64,000 nt of DNA from positions 1,179,501 to 1,243,500 of the forward strand of contig NZ_CP094971.1 in the NCBI RefSeq assembly GCF_022869825.1. The letters run 5' to 3'. The notes below the pieces were generated by a model. It did not search any database. It saw nothing but the letters and a program-made list of their open reading frames with translations, and was not told where the DNA came from. Positions within the stretch are counted from its first letter, which is position 1. Each line of letters begins with the position of its first letter. Made by a program: the position numbers and the translations under genes. This DNA is from Clostridium sp. BJN0001 (GTDB taxonomy: Bacteria; Bacillota; Clostridia; Clostridiales; Clostridiaceae). Below are positions 55,631-64,000 of this stretch, one piece after another.

Positions 55631-56761
55631 ATGAAGAAATTAAAAAAATCCAGTATAAAATCTAAATTTGGTGAAATAGATTATCCACTATTTTATACAT
55701 TGATTCTAATTTTAGCAGTAGGAATAGTAATGGTATATTCAGCAAGTTCTTATTATGCTATATACTATAGCCCTACAAATGATAGTACGTATTTTTTAAA
55801 GAAACAGGCAATGTATTGTATAATAGGATTTATAGCTATGATTATTACTATGTCAATAGATTACCATAAATATAAAAAGATAACTCTATTAGCTATGATT
55901 GCTACGGTTATACTACTTCTTCTTGTGTTTGCATTTCCTCCAAATAAAGGTGCAAGAAGATGGATTTATATAGGACCTTTAAGTCTTCAACCATCTGAAA
56001 TTGCAAAATACGTAGTAGTATTATATTTAGCTCTTGCAGTTGAAATAAAAGGTCAGAAAATAAAAAAGTTTTTTAAAGGAGTTGTACCATTTTTAGCAGT
56101 TGCAGGTATTTATGCTGCATTAATTCTAGCTGAAAATAATTTGAGTATAGCATCAGTTATTATGATAACTACATTTATAATACTTTTTGCAGCAGGAGCA
56201 ACAAAGTTTCATTTGTTTGGAATTGTAGCACCGGCTATGACTTCAGCTGCACTTGTCCTTGCACTTAGTGCAAGTTATAGAAGAGATAGAATGCTTAATT
56301 TTTTAAATCCATGGAAAGATCCTCAGAATAATGGTTATCAGCTTATTCAATCATTTTATGCATTAGGTTCTGGAGGACTTACAGGACTTGGACTTGGTCA
56401 GTCAAGGCAGAAAACTCTTTATATGCCCGAACCGCATAATGATTTTATATTTTCTATAATAGGTGAAGAACTTGGTCTTATAGGTTGTATTTTTATAATT
56501 ACATTATTTGTGTTTCTTGTTATAAGAGGTATAACAATTGCAATGAAAGCTAAAGATTCATATGGAATGATTCTTGCAATCGGAATTACATCAATAATTG
56601 CTGTACAGTCACTAATAAATATAGCAGTTGTTACAGGATCTATGCCTGTTACAGGAGTTCCACTTCCGTTTATAAGTTATGGTGGAACGTCACTTGTTAT
56701 AAATCTTACTGCAATGGGAATTCTTCTTAATATATCGAGACAAAGAGAAATTCAAAAGTAG
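55631..56761 (+). CDS. ftsW: SEDS-family glycan polymerase FtsW (SpoVE type)
   Basis: A 376-aa polytopic membrane protein with about ten helices, a peptidoglycan glycosyltransferase that works with class B PBPs. Family motifs are ARRWIYIGPLSLQPSE, GLGLGQSRQK, HNDFIFSIIGEELG and PLPFISYGGTSL. Its position directly after mraY fits FtsW/SpoVE; the cognate PBP is probably the SpoVD-like protein. The ATG at 55631 is 7 nt after TTGGAGGA; the TTG 15 nt upstream lies at that SD. murD and murG, usually nearby, are missing. Confidence 0.93.
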   Translation: MKKLKKSSIKSKFGEIDYPLFYTLILILAVGIVMVYSASSYYAIYYSPTNDSTYFLKKQAMYCIIGFIAMIITMSIDYHKYKKITLLAMIATVILLLLVFAFPPNKGARRWIYIGPLSLQPSEIAKYVVVLYLALAVEIKGQKIKKFFKGVVPFLAVAGIYAALILAENNLSIASVIMITTFIILFAAGATKFHLFGIVAPAMTSAALVLALSASYRRDRMLNFLNPWKDPQNNGYQLIQSFYALGSGGLTGLGLGQSRQKTLYMPEPHNDFIFSIIGEELGLIGCIFIITLFVFLVIRGITIAMKAKDSYGMILAIGITSIIAVQSLINIAVVTGSMPVTGVPLPFISYGGTSLVINLTAMGILLNISRQREIQK

Positions 56762-56788
56762 ATTGAATGTAAAAATTTTTATATAAAA

Positions 56789-56822
56789 GGCTGCTCAAAA
56801 CATATTTGTTGTATGGGCAGCC
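56789..56822 (+). terminator. Possible terminator after ftsW
   Basis: AGGCTGCTC with GGGCAGCCT (one wobble) around an 18-nt loop, followed by ATATTTC. The stem is strong but the T-tract is poor, so partial read-through to ftsQ is likely. Confidence 0.5.
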
Positions 56823-56906
56823 TATATTTCTGTAAAAAATTAATGAAATGATTTATGTAAAGTGTTATTATAGAGTATATAAATATGAAAATAGGCAGGA
56901 ATAAAA

Positions 56907-57659
56907 ATGGCGAAAACTAATAACAGATATATAATCAAAAGGAGACATAAAAAGTTAAAAAAAAGATTCGTTTTTTTATTTATAATTATTTTTGTTTCTT
57001 CTATAATTTTTGTAGTAAAATCTGAATTTTTTTGTATAAAAAAAGTATCTATTTCTGGAAATCCAGTTATGTCTGGAGAAGAAGTGAAAAAAAATACGGA
57101 TTTTTTGATAGGGCAAAATATTTTTTTGATAAATGAAAAAGATATAATAAATGAAGCAAAAAAAAGTGCATATGTAAACAGTGTTACTATTAAACGAAAA
57201 TTACCAAAACAAGTTGATATTAATATTACTGAAGTAAGAGCGTATTATTATATAAATGATGGAAATACTTATTATGTGTTAAGTAGTACGCTTTCTATTC
57301 TTGAGAAAACTCAAAATATTGAAAACAGAAATTTAATAGAACTTAAAGGAATTGATCTTGATAATACTGATATAGGAAGTTTAGTAATAGAGAATGATCG
57401 TATAAAGACTTTTTTTAATATATTCTCTAAAATAGTAGATAAAAATCCTACTCAGTTTGACATAAGTTCAATTGATTTAACTGATTTGGCCAGCATAAAA
57501 ATATATATTGGAGATATTGAAGGGAGAATAGGAAATGATGAAAATATTCCTGATAAAATGAATAAAATCATGCATATAATACAAGATCCCCGTATCGGAA
57601 TAAAAAAAGGATATATAGATGTTGGGTTTGATGGATCACCAGTTTATTTTAGTGAATAA
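56907..57659 (+). CDS. ftsQ: FtsQ/DivIB-type division protein
   Basis: A 250-aa bitopic protein with a basic cytoplasmic head, membrane helix (about residues 21-40) and a POTRA domain (IKKVSISGNPVMSGEEV, VNSVTIKRKLPKQVDINITEV). In other bacteria it forms a complex with FtsL and DivIC/FtsB at the septum. SD AGGCAGGAAT is weak. The N-terminus has NRYIIKRRHKKLKKRF. Confidence 0.9.
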   Translation: MAKTNNRYIIKRRHKKLKKRFVFLFIIIFVSSIIFVVKSEFFCIKKVSISGNPVMSGEEVKKNTDFLIGQNIFLINEKDIINEAKKSAYVNSVTIKRKLPKQVDINITEVRAYYYINDGNTYYVLSSTLSILEKTQNIENRNLIELKGIDLDNTDIGSLVIENDRIKTFFNIFSKIVDKNPTQFDISSIDLTDLASIKIYIGDIEGRIGNDENIPDKMNKIMHIIQDPRIGIKKGYIDVGFDGSPVYFSE

Positions 57660-57680
57660 AATTAGAAAGGTTAGATTTTT

Positions 57681-58406
57681 ATGAAAGTTTCGAGATCTCA
57701 GATATTTATTGGAATAGTATGTGCAATATTAGGCTTTTTACTTGCTAATCAGTTTAAAGTTATTTACAATAAGAATAATTTAAATTTAAATGAGGCAAAT
57801 AAAAATGATATTATACAGGAAATAGAGTCATTAAAAAAAGAAAAAGAAAGTCTTGTTAAATCAAATAATGATCTCTCAGAAAAATTAAAAAGTGTTGAGG
57901 AATCTGCGACAGATGATGGTGATATTGGTAAGCAGATTAAAAATCAGCTTGATGTTTCAAGAATGCAGCTTGGAACAGAAGATGTAAAAGGATCTGGAGT
58001 CATCATGACAGTAAGTCCTAAGTCATCTATTTTCTCAGGATCTCAGGATTTATCAGGAAGAGATTTAGGAGAAGATGAAATAGTTCATCTTGCAAATATT
58101 TTATGGTTTTCAGGTGCTGAGGCTGTTTCGATTAATGATATAAGATTAACAGCCCAGACTGGTATAAAAACAGCTGGAAATGGAATTTCAATTGGACTTC
58201 AGGGTAAAATATATCCACGTGAAAAGATTGAATTTAAGGCAATTGGTGATAAAGGAAAATTAAATGCGGGAATTCAGTTTTACGGATCACTAGATTATGG
58301 TGCACTTGTAAATTACAATGTTGATTATAAAAGTGTAGATGAAATTGAAATAGGTAAATCAACTCAGTCTCTTAAGAATGATTATATAAAACCAGTTGAA
58401 AAATAA
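57681..58406 (+). CDS. DUF881-family protein (first copy)
   Basis: A 241-aa protein with an N-terminal membrane helix (about residues 8-25), a coiled coil (about 40-75) and the DUF881 domain, typified by VKGSGVIMTVSPKS, LWFSGAEAVSINDIRLTAQTGI and IEFKAIGD. It is paired with a second copy across the small basic protein gene. Role unknown. It lies 21 nt behind ftsQ, and the location among division genes suggests an envelope function. Confidence 0.88.
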   Translation: MKVSRSQIFIGIVCAILGFLLANQFKVIYNKNNLNLNEANKNDIIQEIESLKKEKESLVKSNNDLSEKLKSVEESATDDGDIGKQIKNQLDVSRMQLGTEDVKGSGVIMTVSPKSSIFSGSQDLSGRDLGEDEIVHLANILWFSGAEAVSINDIRLTAQTGIKTAGNGISIGLQGKIYPREKIEFKAIGDKGKLNAGIQFYGSLDYGALVNYNVDYKSVDEIEIGKSTQSLKNDYIKPVEK

Positions 58407-58418
58407 GGAGTGTTTATA

Positions 58419-58787
58419 TTGATATCAGTTATAGGTTTAATTTTAGGTATTATAGCAGGTTTAGTTTTAAATGTTAGTATACCAGACAAATTCTCTCCAT
58501 ATATGTCTGTTGCGATACTTGCTTGTCTTGATTCTGTATTTGGAGCAGTGAGAGCAAATCTTTCTAAGAATTTTCAGACAGATATATTTATTTCTGGATT
58601 CTTTGGAAATGCACTTCTTGCAGCTGCACTTGCATATCTTGGAGATAAGCTTGGAATACCAGTATATATAGCAGCGATAATAGTGTTTGGAGGAAGAATA
58701 TTTGATAACTTTGCTATAATAAGAAGACTTATTTTAGAAAATTTTCAAAACAGAAAGAAACATAATTCACAAATAGAACAAAGGTGA
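58419..58787 (+). CDS. sbp: Small basic protein (Sbp, DUF1290)
   Basis: A 122-aa membrane protein with three or four helices (ISVIGLILGIIAGLVLN, YMSVAILACLDSVFGAVRA, FGNALLAAALAYLGDKLG, VYIAAIIVFGGRIFDN) and a basic tail, matching Sbp of B. subtilis, encoded near ftsAZ there. The start is TTG at 58419, 8 nt after AAGGAG; the GTG 9 nt upstream is at the SD. The function is unknown. It sits between two DUF881 genes. Confidence 0.9.
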   Translation: MISVIGLILGIIAGLVLNVSIPDKFSPYMSVAILACLDSVFGAVRANLSKNFQTDIFISGFFGNALLAAALAYLGDKLGIPVYIAAIIVFGGRIFDNFAIIRRLILENFQNRKKHNSQIEQR

Positions 58788-58791
58788 TGTG

Positions 58792-59517
58792 ATGAAAAAA
58801 AGTAAAAAGAATATTCTAATTTTGATTTCAGCTGTAGTTCTTGGAATAATGATGGTTTCTAACTACAGCAATGATAATGATGTAGCATTTAAATATTTAA
58901 ATGCTTCAGAATATCAGGGCGCAATTGAAAAGCGTGCAAATTTATATAAAGAAATAGATAGTTTAAGAGAAAGTAATAAAACTATAGAACGTCAGCTTAA
59001 TAAATATAAAAAAGGTGATTTAAAAAGTAGTAAAATACTCGATGAAATGCAACTACAGATAGATGATTATGAACTTTTTACAGGTTTTAAAGCAGTAAAA
59101 GGTCCTGGAATTATAATAGAAATAAGTGATGGAGATATAGATTATAATTTTGATAATATACAAGAACAACAGAGAAAAATTCTTCATGATAACGATATGG
59201 CACTTGTAATTAATGAGCTTAGAAAATCAGGTGCAGAAGCTATAAGCATAAATGATCACAGAATAGTTCCTTGGACAGGTGTAATATGTAGATGGGCATT
59301 TATTCAATATCAAGATGGGATCATGGAATATGCTCCGTTTAAAATATATGCAATTGGGAATAAAGATGGACTTAAGGCTTCGATGCTTGATGATAATAGC
59401 CATCTTAAAAATCTTATTTTTAGAGATTTAAATGTAGATATACAGGAAAGCGATAATCTGGAAATACCTGCATATACAGGAGATTACAATTCTAATAATA
59501 TGGAAATTGATAATTAA
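58792..59517 (+). CDS. DUF881-family protein (second copy)
   Basis: A 241-aa protein with an N-terminal membrane segment (ILILISAVVLGIMMVSNY), coiled coil (IEKRANLYKEIDSLRESNKTIERQL) and a DUF881 domain (VKGPGIIIEIS, LRKSGAEAISINDHRIVPWTGVI, FKIYAIGN). It diverges from the first copy mainly in the linker. The ATG at 58792 follows AAGGTGATG, which also contains the sbp stop, so the genes are translationally coupled. Confidence 0.88.
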   Translation: MKKSKKNILILISAVVLGIMMVSNYSNDNDVAFKYLNASEYQGAIEKRANLYKEIDSLRESNKTIERQLNKYKKGDLKSSKILDEMQLQIDDYELFTGFKAVKGPGIIIEISDGDIDYNFDNIQEQQRKILHDNDMALVINELRKSGAEAISINDHRIVPWTGVICRWAFIQYQDGIMEYAPFKIYAIGNKDGLKASMLDDNSHLKNLIFRDLNVDIQESDNLEIPAYTGDYNSNNMEIDN

Positions 59518-59592
59518 AATAAAAAATAAAGGAATTTTAATTGTTATGTAGAATAGATAAAAAGGAAAGGTTTAAAATGGTGTAAGTTAATA

Positions 59593-60255
59593 ATGAACAT
59601 AAAAGATAATATAGAAAAAATAAGAAAAACTATTCCTGAAAATGTTAAGCTTTTAGCGGTTTCAAAAACAAAACCATTAGAAGATCTTGAAGAAGCTTAT
59701 AAGGTTGGAATAAGAGATTTTGGAGAAAATAAAGTACAGGAAATGATGAAAAAGAAGGAAAATTTCCATAATGATGTAAGATGGCATTTTATTGGACATC
59801 TGCAAACAAATAAAGTAAAATATTTAGTAGGAAATGTGTATCTTATTCATTCATTATCAAGTATAAAACTTCTTCATCAAATAGAAAAAGAATTTAAAAA
59901 AGGAAACGATATTGCTAATGCATTAATAGAAATTAATATTGGAAGAGAAGATAGCAAGAGTGGAATCTTTGAAGAAGACCTTGAAGAAATGCTTTCAGAA
60001 GTTGAGAAATGTGAAAATGTAAAAGTTAATGGTATTATGACAATAATACCTATAGGTTCACAAGATCAGAATAGGGAATACTTTAAGAAAACAAAGAAAA
60101 TTTTTGACAGCCTAAAGGAAAGACAATTTAAAAATATTAAGATGGAAATCTTATCAATGGGTATGACACATGATTACCTCACTGCTATAGAAGAAGGTTC
60201 TACTATTGTTAGGATAGGTACAGGCATATTTGGTGAAAGAAATTATAAAATTTAG
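59593..60255 (+). CDS. ylmE: PLP homeostasis protein (YggS/YlmE family)
   Basis: A 220-aa fold-type III PLP-binding protein without known catalysis, important for vitamin B6 and amino-acid balance. The PLP Lys is probably Lys25 in LLAVSKTKP. FGENKVQEM, WHFIGHLQTNK, EINIGREDSKSGI and SMGMTHDYLTAIEEGSTIVRIGTGIFG are typical. It opens the ylmEFGH-divIVA block. Upstream, ATG GTG TAA (59577-59585) makes a two-codon ORF behind AAAGGAAAGG; the real gene starts 8 nt after it. Confidence 0.94.
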   Translation: MNIKDNIEKIRKTIPENVKLLAVSKTKPLEDLEEAYKVGIRDFGENKVQEMMKKKENFHNDVRWHFIGHLQTNKVKYLVGNVYLIHSLSSIKLLHQIEKEFKKGNDIANALIEINIGREDSKSGIFEEDLEEMLSEVEKCENVKVNGIMTIIPIGSQDQNREYFKKTKKIFDSLKERQFKNIKMEILSMGMTHDYLTAIEEGSTIVRIGTGIFGERNYKI

Positions 60256-60267
60256 GAGGATATTTTT

Positions 60268-60723
60268 ATGTTTAATGTAGTTGATAAATTTAAAGAATTA
60301 ATCGGAGTTGGAGAAGAATACGACGATTATGATGATTATGATGAAAATGAAGAAGTGAATGAAGAAGAGGAAGAAGAAATAGAAGAACCAGTAATAAACC
60401 AGAAAAGAAATGGAAAGGTTGTAAATATTCATACATCTTCAACAACAAAAGTTACTATTACTAAACCAAATGATTATTCAGAAGCTACAGGAATTTGTGA
60501 TGCATTAAAAAATAGAAGAATAGTAGTTGTAAATACTACTTTATTAGAATTAAAGATAGCTCAGAGACTTTTAGATTTTATAAGTGGATCATGTTATGCT
60601 TTAGGTGGAGAACTTCAGCAAATTGAAAAAGGTGTATATCTTCTTTCACCATCAAATGTTGAAGTTACAAATGAAATGAAAAGTGAATTAGGATCTAAAG
60701 CACTTTTTAGTTGGTCTAAATAA
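60268..60723 (+). CDS. sepF: Cell division protein SepF
   Basis: A 151-aa protein that can anchor FtsZ to the membrane. It has an N-terminal amphipathic helix ([14 protein letters not shown]), an acidic linker (residues about 17-45) and the C-terminal DUF552 core ([38 protein letters not shown]). SD AGGAGGA. Fourth-position B. subtilis homologue YlmF. Confidence 0.95.
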   Translation: MFNVVDKFKELIGVGEEYDDYDDYDENEEVNEEEEEEIEEPVINQKRNGKVVNIHTSSTTKVTITKPNDYSEATGICDALKNRRIVVVNTTLLELKIAQRLLDFISGSCYALGGELQQIEKGVYLLSPSNVEVTNEMKSELGSKALFSWSK

Positions 60724-60731
60724 GGACATAA

Positions 60732-61001
60732 ATGAGCATATTAATTTATAAAGCTTTTAATGCTTTATTTAAGTTATTTGAGTTATTAATTTTAATAGAA
60801 TGTATAGCTTCATTTGCTGCACCATATTCTAATAATGATATTTTATGTACTATAAAGCGTATTACAGCACCAATTCTTGAACCTATAAGAAAATTTGAAT
60901 ACAGAATGTTTCCAAGTTTACCACTTGATTTTTCACCTATTATAGCAATCTTTATATTTGATTTATTAAGAAAATTTTTAATAAGGATATTATTTATATG
61001 A
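60732..61001 (+). CDS. ylmG: YggT-family membrane protein
   Basis: An 89-aa protein with two hydrophobic hairpins (FNALFKLFELLILIECIASF and FSPIIAIFIFDLLRKFLIRILFI) and the RITAPILEPIRKF motif of YggT. It probably affects envelope or nucleoid organisation. ATG follows AAGGACATAA; its stop overlaps the start of ylmH in ATGA. Confidence 0.9.
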   Translation: MSILIYKAFNALFKLFELLILIECIASFAAPYSNNDILCTIKRITAPILEPIRKFEYRMFPSLPLDFSPIIAIFIFDLLRKFLIRILFI

Positions 61002-61765
61002 TTACAGATGAATTATTAAGTAACTTTTCAAAAAGTGATGCTGATATAATTTTATCATTATCAAAAAAGTGCAGTTATTCTAAAAATAGGAATATAGTTG
61101 TATGCTCTGATAAATTTTACACTCCTTGTATATGGAAATATATTATGGATAAATTTTCAGATGACTATTTTACTATTCATGTTAATGGATGTTTTGATGA
61201 AGCTGAAAGAAGAATGATTCTTTTTAATTCTTCTGATAAGAATGATTTTAACATGGATCTTTTAAAGATAGAAGTATCATCTAAATTTGACAAAATAGTG
61301 CATAGAGATTTTTTAGGAGCGTTGTTATCTCTTGGAATTGAGAGAGATAGAGTTGGGGATCTTATAGTAAAGAATAATGTATGTTATATACCAGTTGTTA
61401 AAGATTTATCTGAATATATAATATTAAATCTTACTAAGATAAAAAATAGTAGATGCAAAATTTCATATTGTGATATTAATTCTTCAGATATACAGTATGA
61501 GTTTATCGAAAATATAATAAATGTTTCATCAGCTCGAATAGATAATATCGTGTCTAAAGTCGTTAATTTATCAAGACAGAAAGCACTTAATCTTATTGAG
61601 TATGGAAAAGTATTAGTTGATTATAATGAAATAAGACAAAAGTCTTTTATTGTTAAAGAGGGCGATAGAGTTACAGTCAGAGGATTTGGCAAATTTATAA
61701 TTGGTGGACTTTTAGGAAATACTAAAAAAGGAAAAATGAGAATACTTATTAAAAAATATAATTAG
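60998..61765 (+). CDS. ylmH: RNA-binding S4-domain protein YlmH
   Basis: A 255-aa protein. The C-terminal S4 domain (ASARIDNIVSKVVNLSRQKALNLIEYGKVLVDYNEI) binds RNA; the N-terminal portion includes RDFLGALLSLGIERDRVGDLIV, conserved in YlmH. Related proteins have been linked to ribosome rescue in Firmicutes. It overlaps ylmG by 4 nt, indicating translational coupling. Confidence 0.92.
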   Translation: MITDELLSNFSKSDADIILSLSKKCSYSKNRNIVVCSDKFYTPCIWKYIMDKFSDDYFTIHVNGCFDEAERRMILFNSSDKNDFNMDLLKIEVSSKFDKIVHRDFLGALLSLGIERDRVGDLIVKNNVCYIPVVKDLSEYIILNLTKIKNSRCKISYCDINSSDIQYEFIENIINVSSARIDNIVSKVVNLSRQKALNLIEYGKVLVDYNEIRQKSFIVKEGDRVTVRGFGKFIIGGLLGNTKKGKMRILIKKYN

Positions 61766-61778
61766 ATGAGGTGAGTGT

Positions 61779-62453
61779 ATGAAATTAACACCAATGGATA
61801 TAAACAATAAAGAATTTAAGAAATCTCTTAGAGGATATAATCCAGATGAGGTTGATGAGTTTTTAGATCAGATAGTTGATAGTTATGAAGAACTCTATAA
61901 AACAAATCTTCAGCTTAAAGAAAAACTTCAAGATACGAATGAAAAGGTTGAGCATTATGCAGACATTGAAGCTACAATAAAAAACACATTGCTTTTAGCA
62001 CAGAATGCTGCAGAACAGGCAAAAGCATCTGCTAAGAAGGAATCAGAGATTCTTGTAAAAAATGCTAATGAAACAGCACAAAAAATATTAGATAAAGCTC
62101 ATAATGATGTGCTTGTCATAAATGATGAATATGGTAAAGTTAAACAGGAATTTATAAAGTTTAGAACAAAATATAGAAATTTTATGACAGTTCAGATGGA
62201 TACTTTTGAAGCGCTTGAAAAAGATTTTATGAAAAATACTAATATTACTGAACCTGTTGATGAGAATGAAGAAAATTCAGGAAGAAATGAAGAGATTGAA
62301 ACAAACGCTGAAAAACTTGATAAAAAAGTTTGTGAAAAAGAAGCTATGATTAAAGAAGAAAATTCAGATGCAGTTAAAAGTGAAACTAAAGAAGATAAAG
62401 TAGCCGATGATGAATTAAGCCAGATAAAAAGTTTCTTTGTAAATGAAAAATAA
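61779..62453 (+). CDS. divIVA: DivIVA-family cell-pole/septum protein
   Basis: A 224-aa protein with the DivIVA membrane-curvature domain at the N-terminus (LTPMDINNKEFKKSLRGYNPDEVDEFLDQI), a central coiled coil (about 30-125) and a long acidic tail ending in SQIKSFFVNEK. It recruits proteins to septa and poles. The tail is longer than B. subtilis DivIVA (164 aa). SD GATGAGGTGAG, 13 nt after ylmH; a terminator follows. Confidence 0.95.
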   Translation: MKLTPMDINNKEFKKSLRGYNPDEVDEFLDQIVDSYEELYKTNLQLKEKLQDTNEKVEHYADIEATIKNTLLLAQNAAEQAKASAKKESEILVKNANETAQKILDKAHNDVLVINDEYGKVKQEFIKFRTKYRNFMTVQMDTFEALEKDFMKNTNITEPVDENEENSGRNEEIETNAEKLDKKVCEKEAMIKEENSDAVKSETKEDKVADDELSQIKSFFVNEK

Positions 62454-62463
62454 TTTTTTTAAA

Positions 62464-62528
62464 GCTGTTTTAAAATAAATTAGTATTCAAAACTTATTAT
62501 TTTATTTTAAGCAGTTTTTTTCTGCTTA
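62464..62528 (+). terminator. Terminator after divIVA
   Basis: CTGTTTTAAAATAA and TTATTTTAAGCAG pair with one bulge around an AT-rich loop, followed by a T8 tract. The second arm begins near 62501. Confidence 0.7.
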
Positions 62529-62556
62529 ATAATAATTTTTAAGAAAGGCAGATTTT

Positions 62557-63471
62557 ATGGAAGATATTAAAATAAAAGTTTGTGAATGTTATGATGGTTT
62601 AAGAATAGATAAATTTTTAACTAGTGAACTTAAAAAAAAGTCACGTTCACATATACAGATACTTATAAAAAATCATAATGTCACAGCTAATTCTAAAATA
62701 ATAAAGAGCAATTATAAAGTTAAAACAGATGATATAATAGAAATTAAGGAAGAAGAACCAAAGCTTTTAAAAGCAGTTCCACAAAATATTAAGCTTGACA
62801 TTTTATACGAAGATTCTGATGTTATTGTTGTAAATAAGCCTCAGGGAATGGTTGTTCATCCAGCAAATGGGAATCCAGATGGAACTCTTGTTAATGCTCT
62901 TTTATATCATTGCAAAGATCTTTCTTCAATTAATGGTGTTATAAGGCCTGGAATTGTTCATAGAATTGATAAGGACACTTCGGGTATACTTGTAGCTGCA
63001 AAGAATGATTATGCACATAATATTTTGTCAATGCAGCTTAAAGAACATTCAATGAATAGAGAATATATTGCTCTTGTAAATGGAATACTAAAATCTGATA
63101 GCGGAAAGATAAATAAACCACTTGGACGGAATCCTAAAGATAGATTAAAGATGGCAATAGTTGAAGGTGGAAAAAGGGCTGTTACTAATTATTCTGTTTT
63201 AGAAAGATTTAAAGAATATACTTTAATTAAATGTGTATTAGAAACAGGTAGAACACATCAAATACGTGTTCATATGGCTTCAATAGGTCATCCACTTGTT
63301 GGAGACCCTTTATATGGATATAAGAAGCAACATTTTAAGCTTAAAGGACAAATGCTTCATGCAAAAAAACTTGGATTTATTCATCCTGTTACTAAAGAAT
63401 ATATGGAATTTGTAAAAGATGAACCAGAATATTTTAAAGAAATAATAAATAAGCTCAGAAACATTAGGTAG
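62557..63471 (+). CDS. rluD: RluA/RluD-type pseudouridine synthase
   Basis: A 304-aa enzyme with an N-terminal S4 domain (LRIDKFLTSELKKKSRSHIQILIKNHNVTAN) and a catalytic domain whose Asp138 lies in HRIDKDTSGILV. GRTHQIRVHMASIGHPLVGDPLYG is the family C-terminal signature. B. subtilis homologue YlyB lies in the same place before pyrR. The RNA target is unproven. SD AAGAAAGG; pyrR starts 9 nt after its stop. Confidence 0.94.
   Translation: MEDIKIKVCECYDGLRIDKFLTSELKKKSRSHIQILIKNHNVTANSKIIKSNYKVKTDDIIEIKEEEPKLLKAVPQNIKLDILYEDSDVIVVNKPQGMVVHPANGNPDGTLVNALLYHCKDLSSINGVIRPGIVHRIDKDTSGILVAAKNDYAHNILSMQLKEHSMNREYIALVNGILKSDSGKINKPLGRNPKDRLKMAIVEGGKRAVTNYSVLERFKEYTLIKCVLETGRTHQIRVHMASIGHPLVGDPLYGYKKQHFKLKGQMLHAKKLGFIHPVTKEYMEFVKDEPEYFKEIINKLRNIR

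Positions 63472-64000
<529 letters not shown>

Overview
The window is strongly AT-rich and densely coded. It carries spore genes (an alpha/beta-type SASP, SpoVD-like PBP, YtxC, PdaB-like deacetylase), frequent TTG/GTG starts with strong GGAGG ribosome-binding sites, a T-box leader and the Firmicute gene orders tig-clpP-clpX-lon-ysxC, infC-rpmI-rplT and mraZ-rsmH-ftsL-spoVD-murE-murF-mraY. Together these point to an anaerobic endospore former of the genus Clostridium or a close relative. It reads as ordinary chromosomal backbone. I found no insertion sequence, prophage, CRISPR array, tRNA or rRNA.

Layout. 1-5.3 kb: protein quality control (trigger factor tail, ClpP, ClpX, Lon) and the ribosome-assembly GTPase YsxC. 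5.4-6.7 kb: three low-complexity genes, two of them extremely cysteine-rich with hydrophobic segments. 6.8-8.7 kb: a membrane-anchored VCBS-like protein, a PerR-type regulator and a small unknown gene. 8.8-12.4 kb: nicotinate phosphoribosyltransferase and a UvrD/PcrA-like helicase, divergent from one symmetric promoter element. 12.5-19.8 kb: aspartate-semialdehyde dehydrogenase, a secreted glucosaminidase, an FtsA-like protein with a long C-terminal extension, an M20 amidohydrolase, RNase Y and HPr. 19.9-31.5 kb: PurB, a DUF6398/TPR protein, a HAD phosphatase, a K+ channel, a small alarmone synthetase, FolC, several small conserved unknowns, a PdaB-like protein and a two-OB SSB.

31.6-35.3 kb carries the acetylase-branch diaminopimelate genes (dapH, an aminotransferase, dapB, dapA). 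asd at 12.5 kb supplies their substrate, and MurE at 51.8 kb, which carries the DNPR signature for meso-DAP, uses their product. 35.5-39.3 kb holds an SASP, a methyltransferase, Hsp33, a DUF6873-type protein and YtxC. 39.3-47.3 kb holds the translation genes infC-rpmI-rplT, behind an attenuator-like leader and with an AUU start for IF3, then KtrBA potassium uptake, a SpoU methyltransferase and pheST behind a T-box. 47.4-63.5 kb is the division and cell-wall cluster, opened by a three-copy MraZ-type direct repeat. It runs through a DUF881-SBP-DUF881 trio and the ylmEFGH-divIVA block to rluD and a truncated pyrR. murD, murG, ftsA, ftsZ, sigE/sigG, ileS and lspA are absent from positions they occupy in Bacillus or many clostridia.

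The points most worth a second look are the symmetric bidirectional promoter at 10318-10347, the cysteine-rich cluster at 5.4-6.7 kb, the infC leader and AUU start, the short ORF overlapping the mraY start, and the compressed division cluster. Nothing in the window clearly forms a wholly new multi-gene system. Function calls rest on motif and family recognition by eye; no database search was run.
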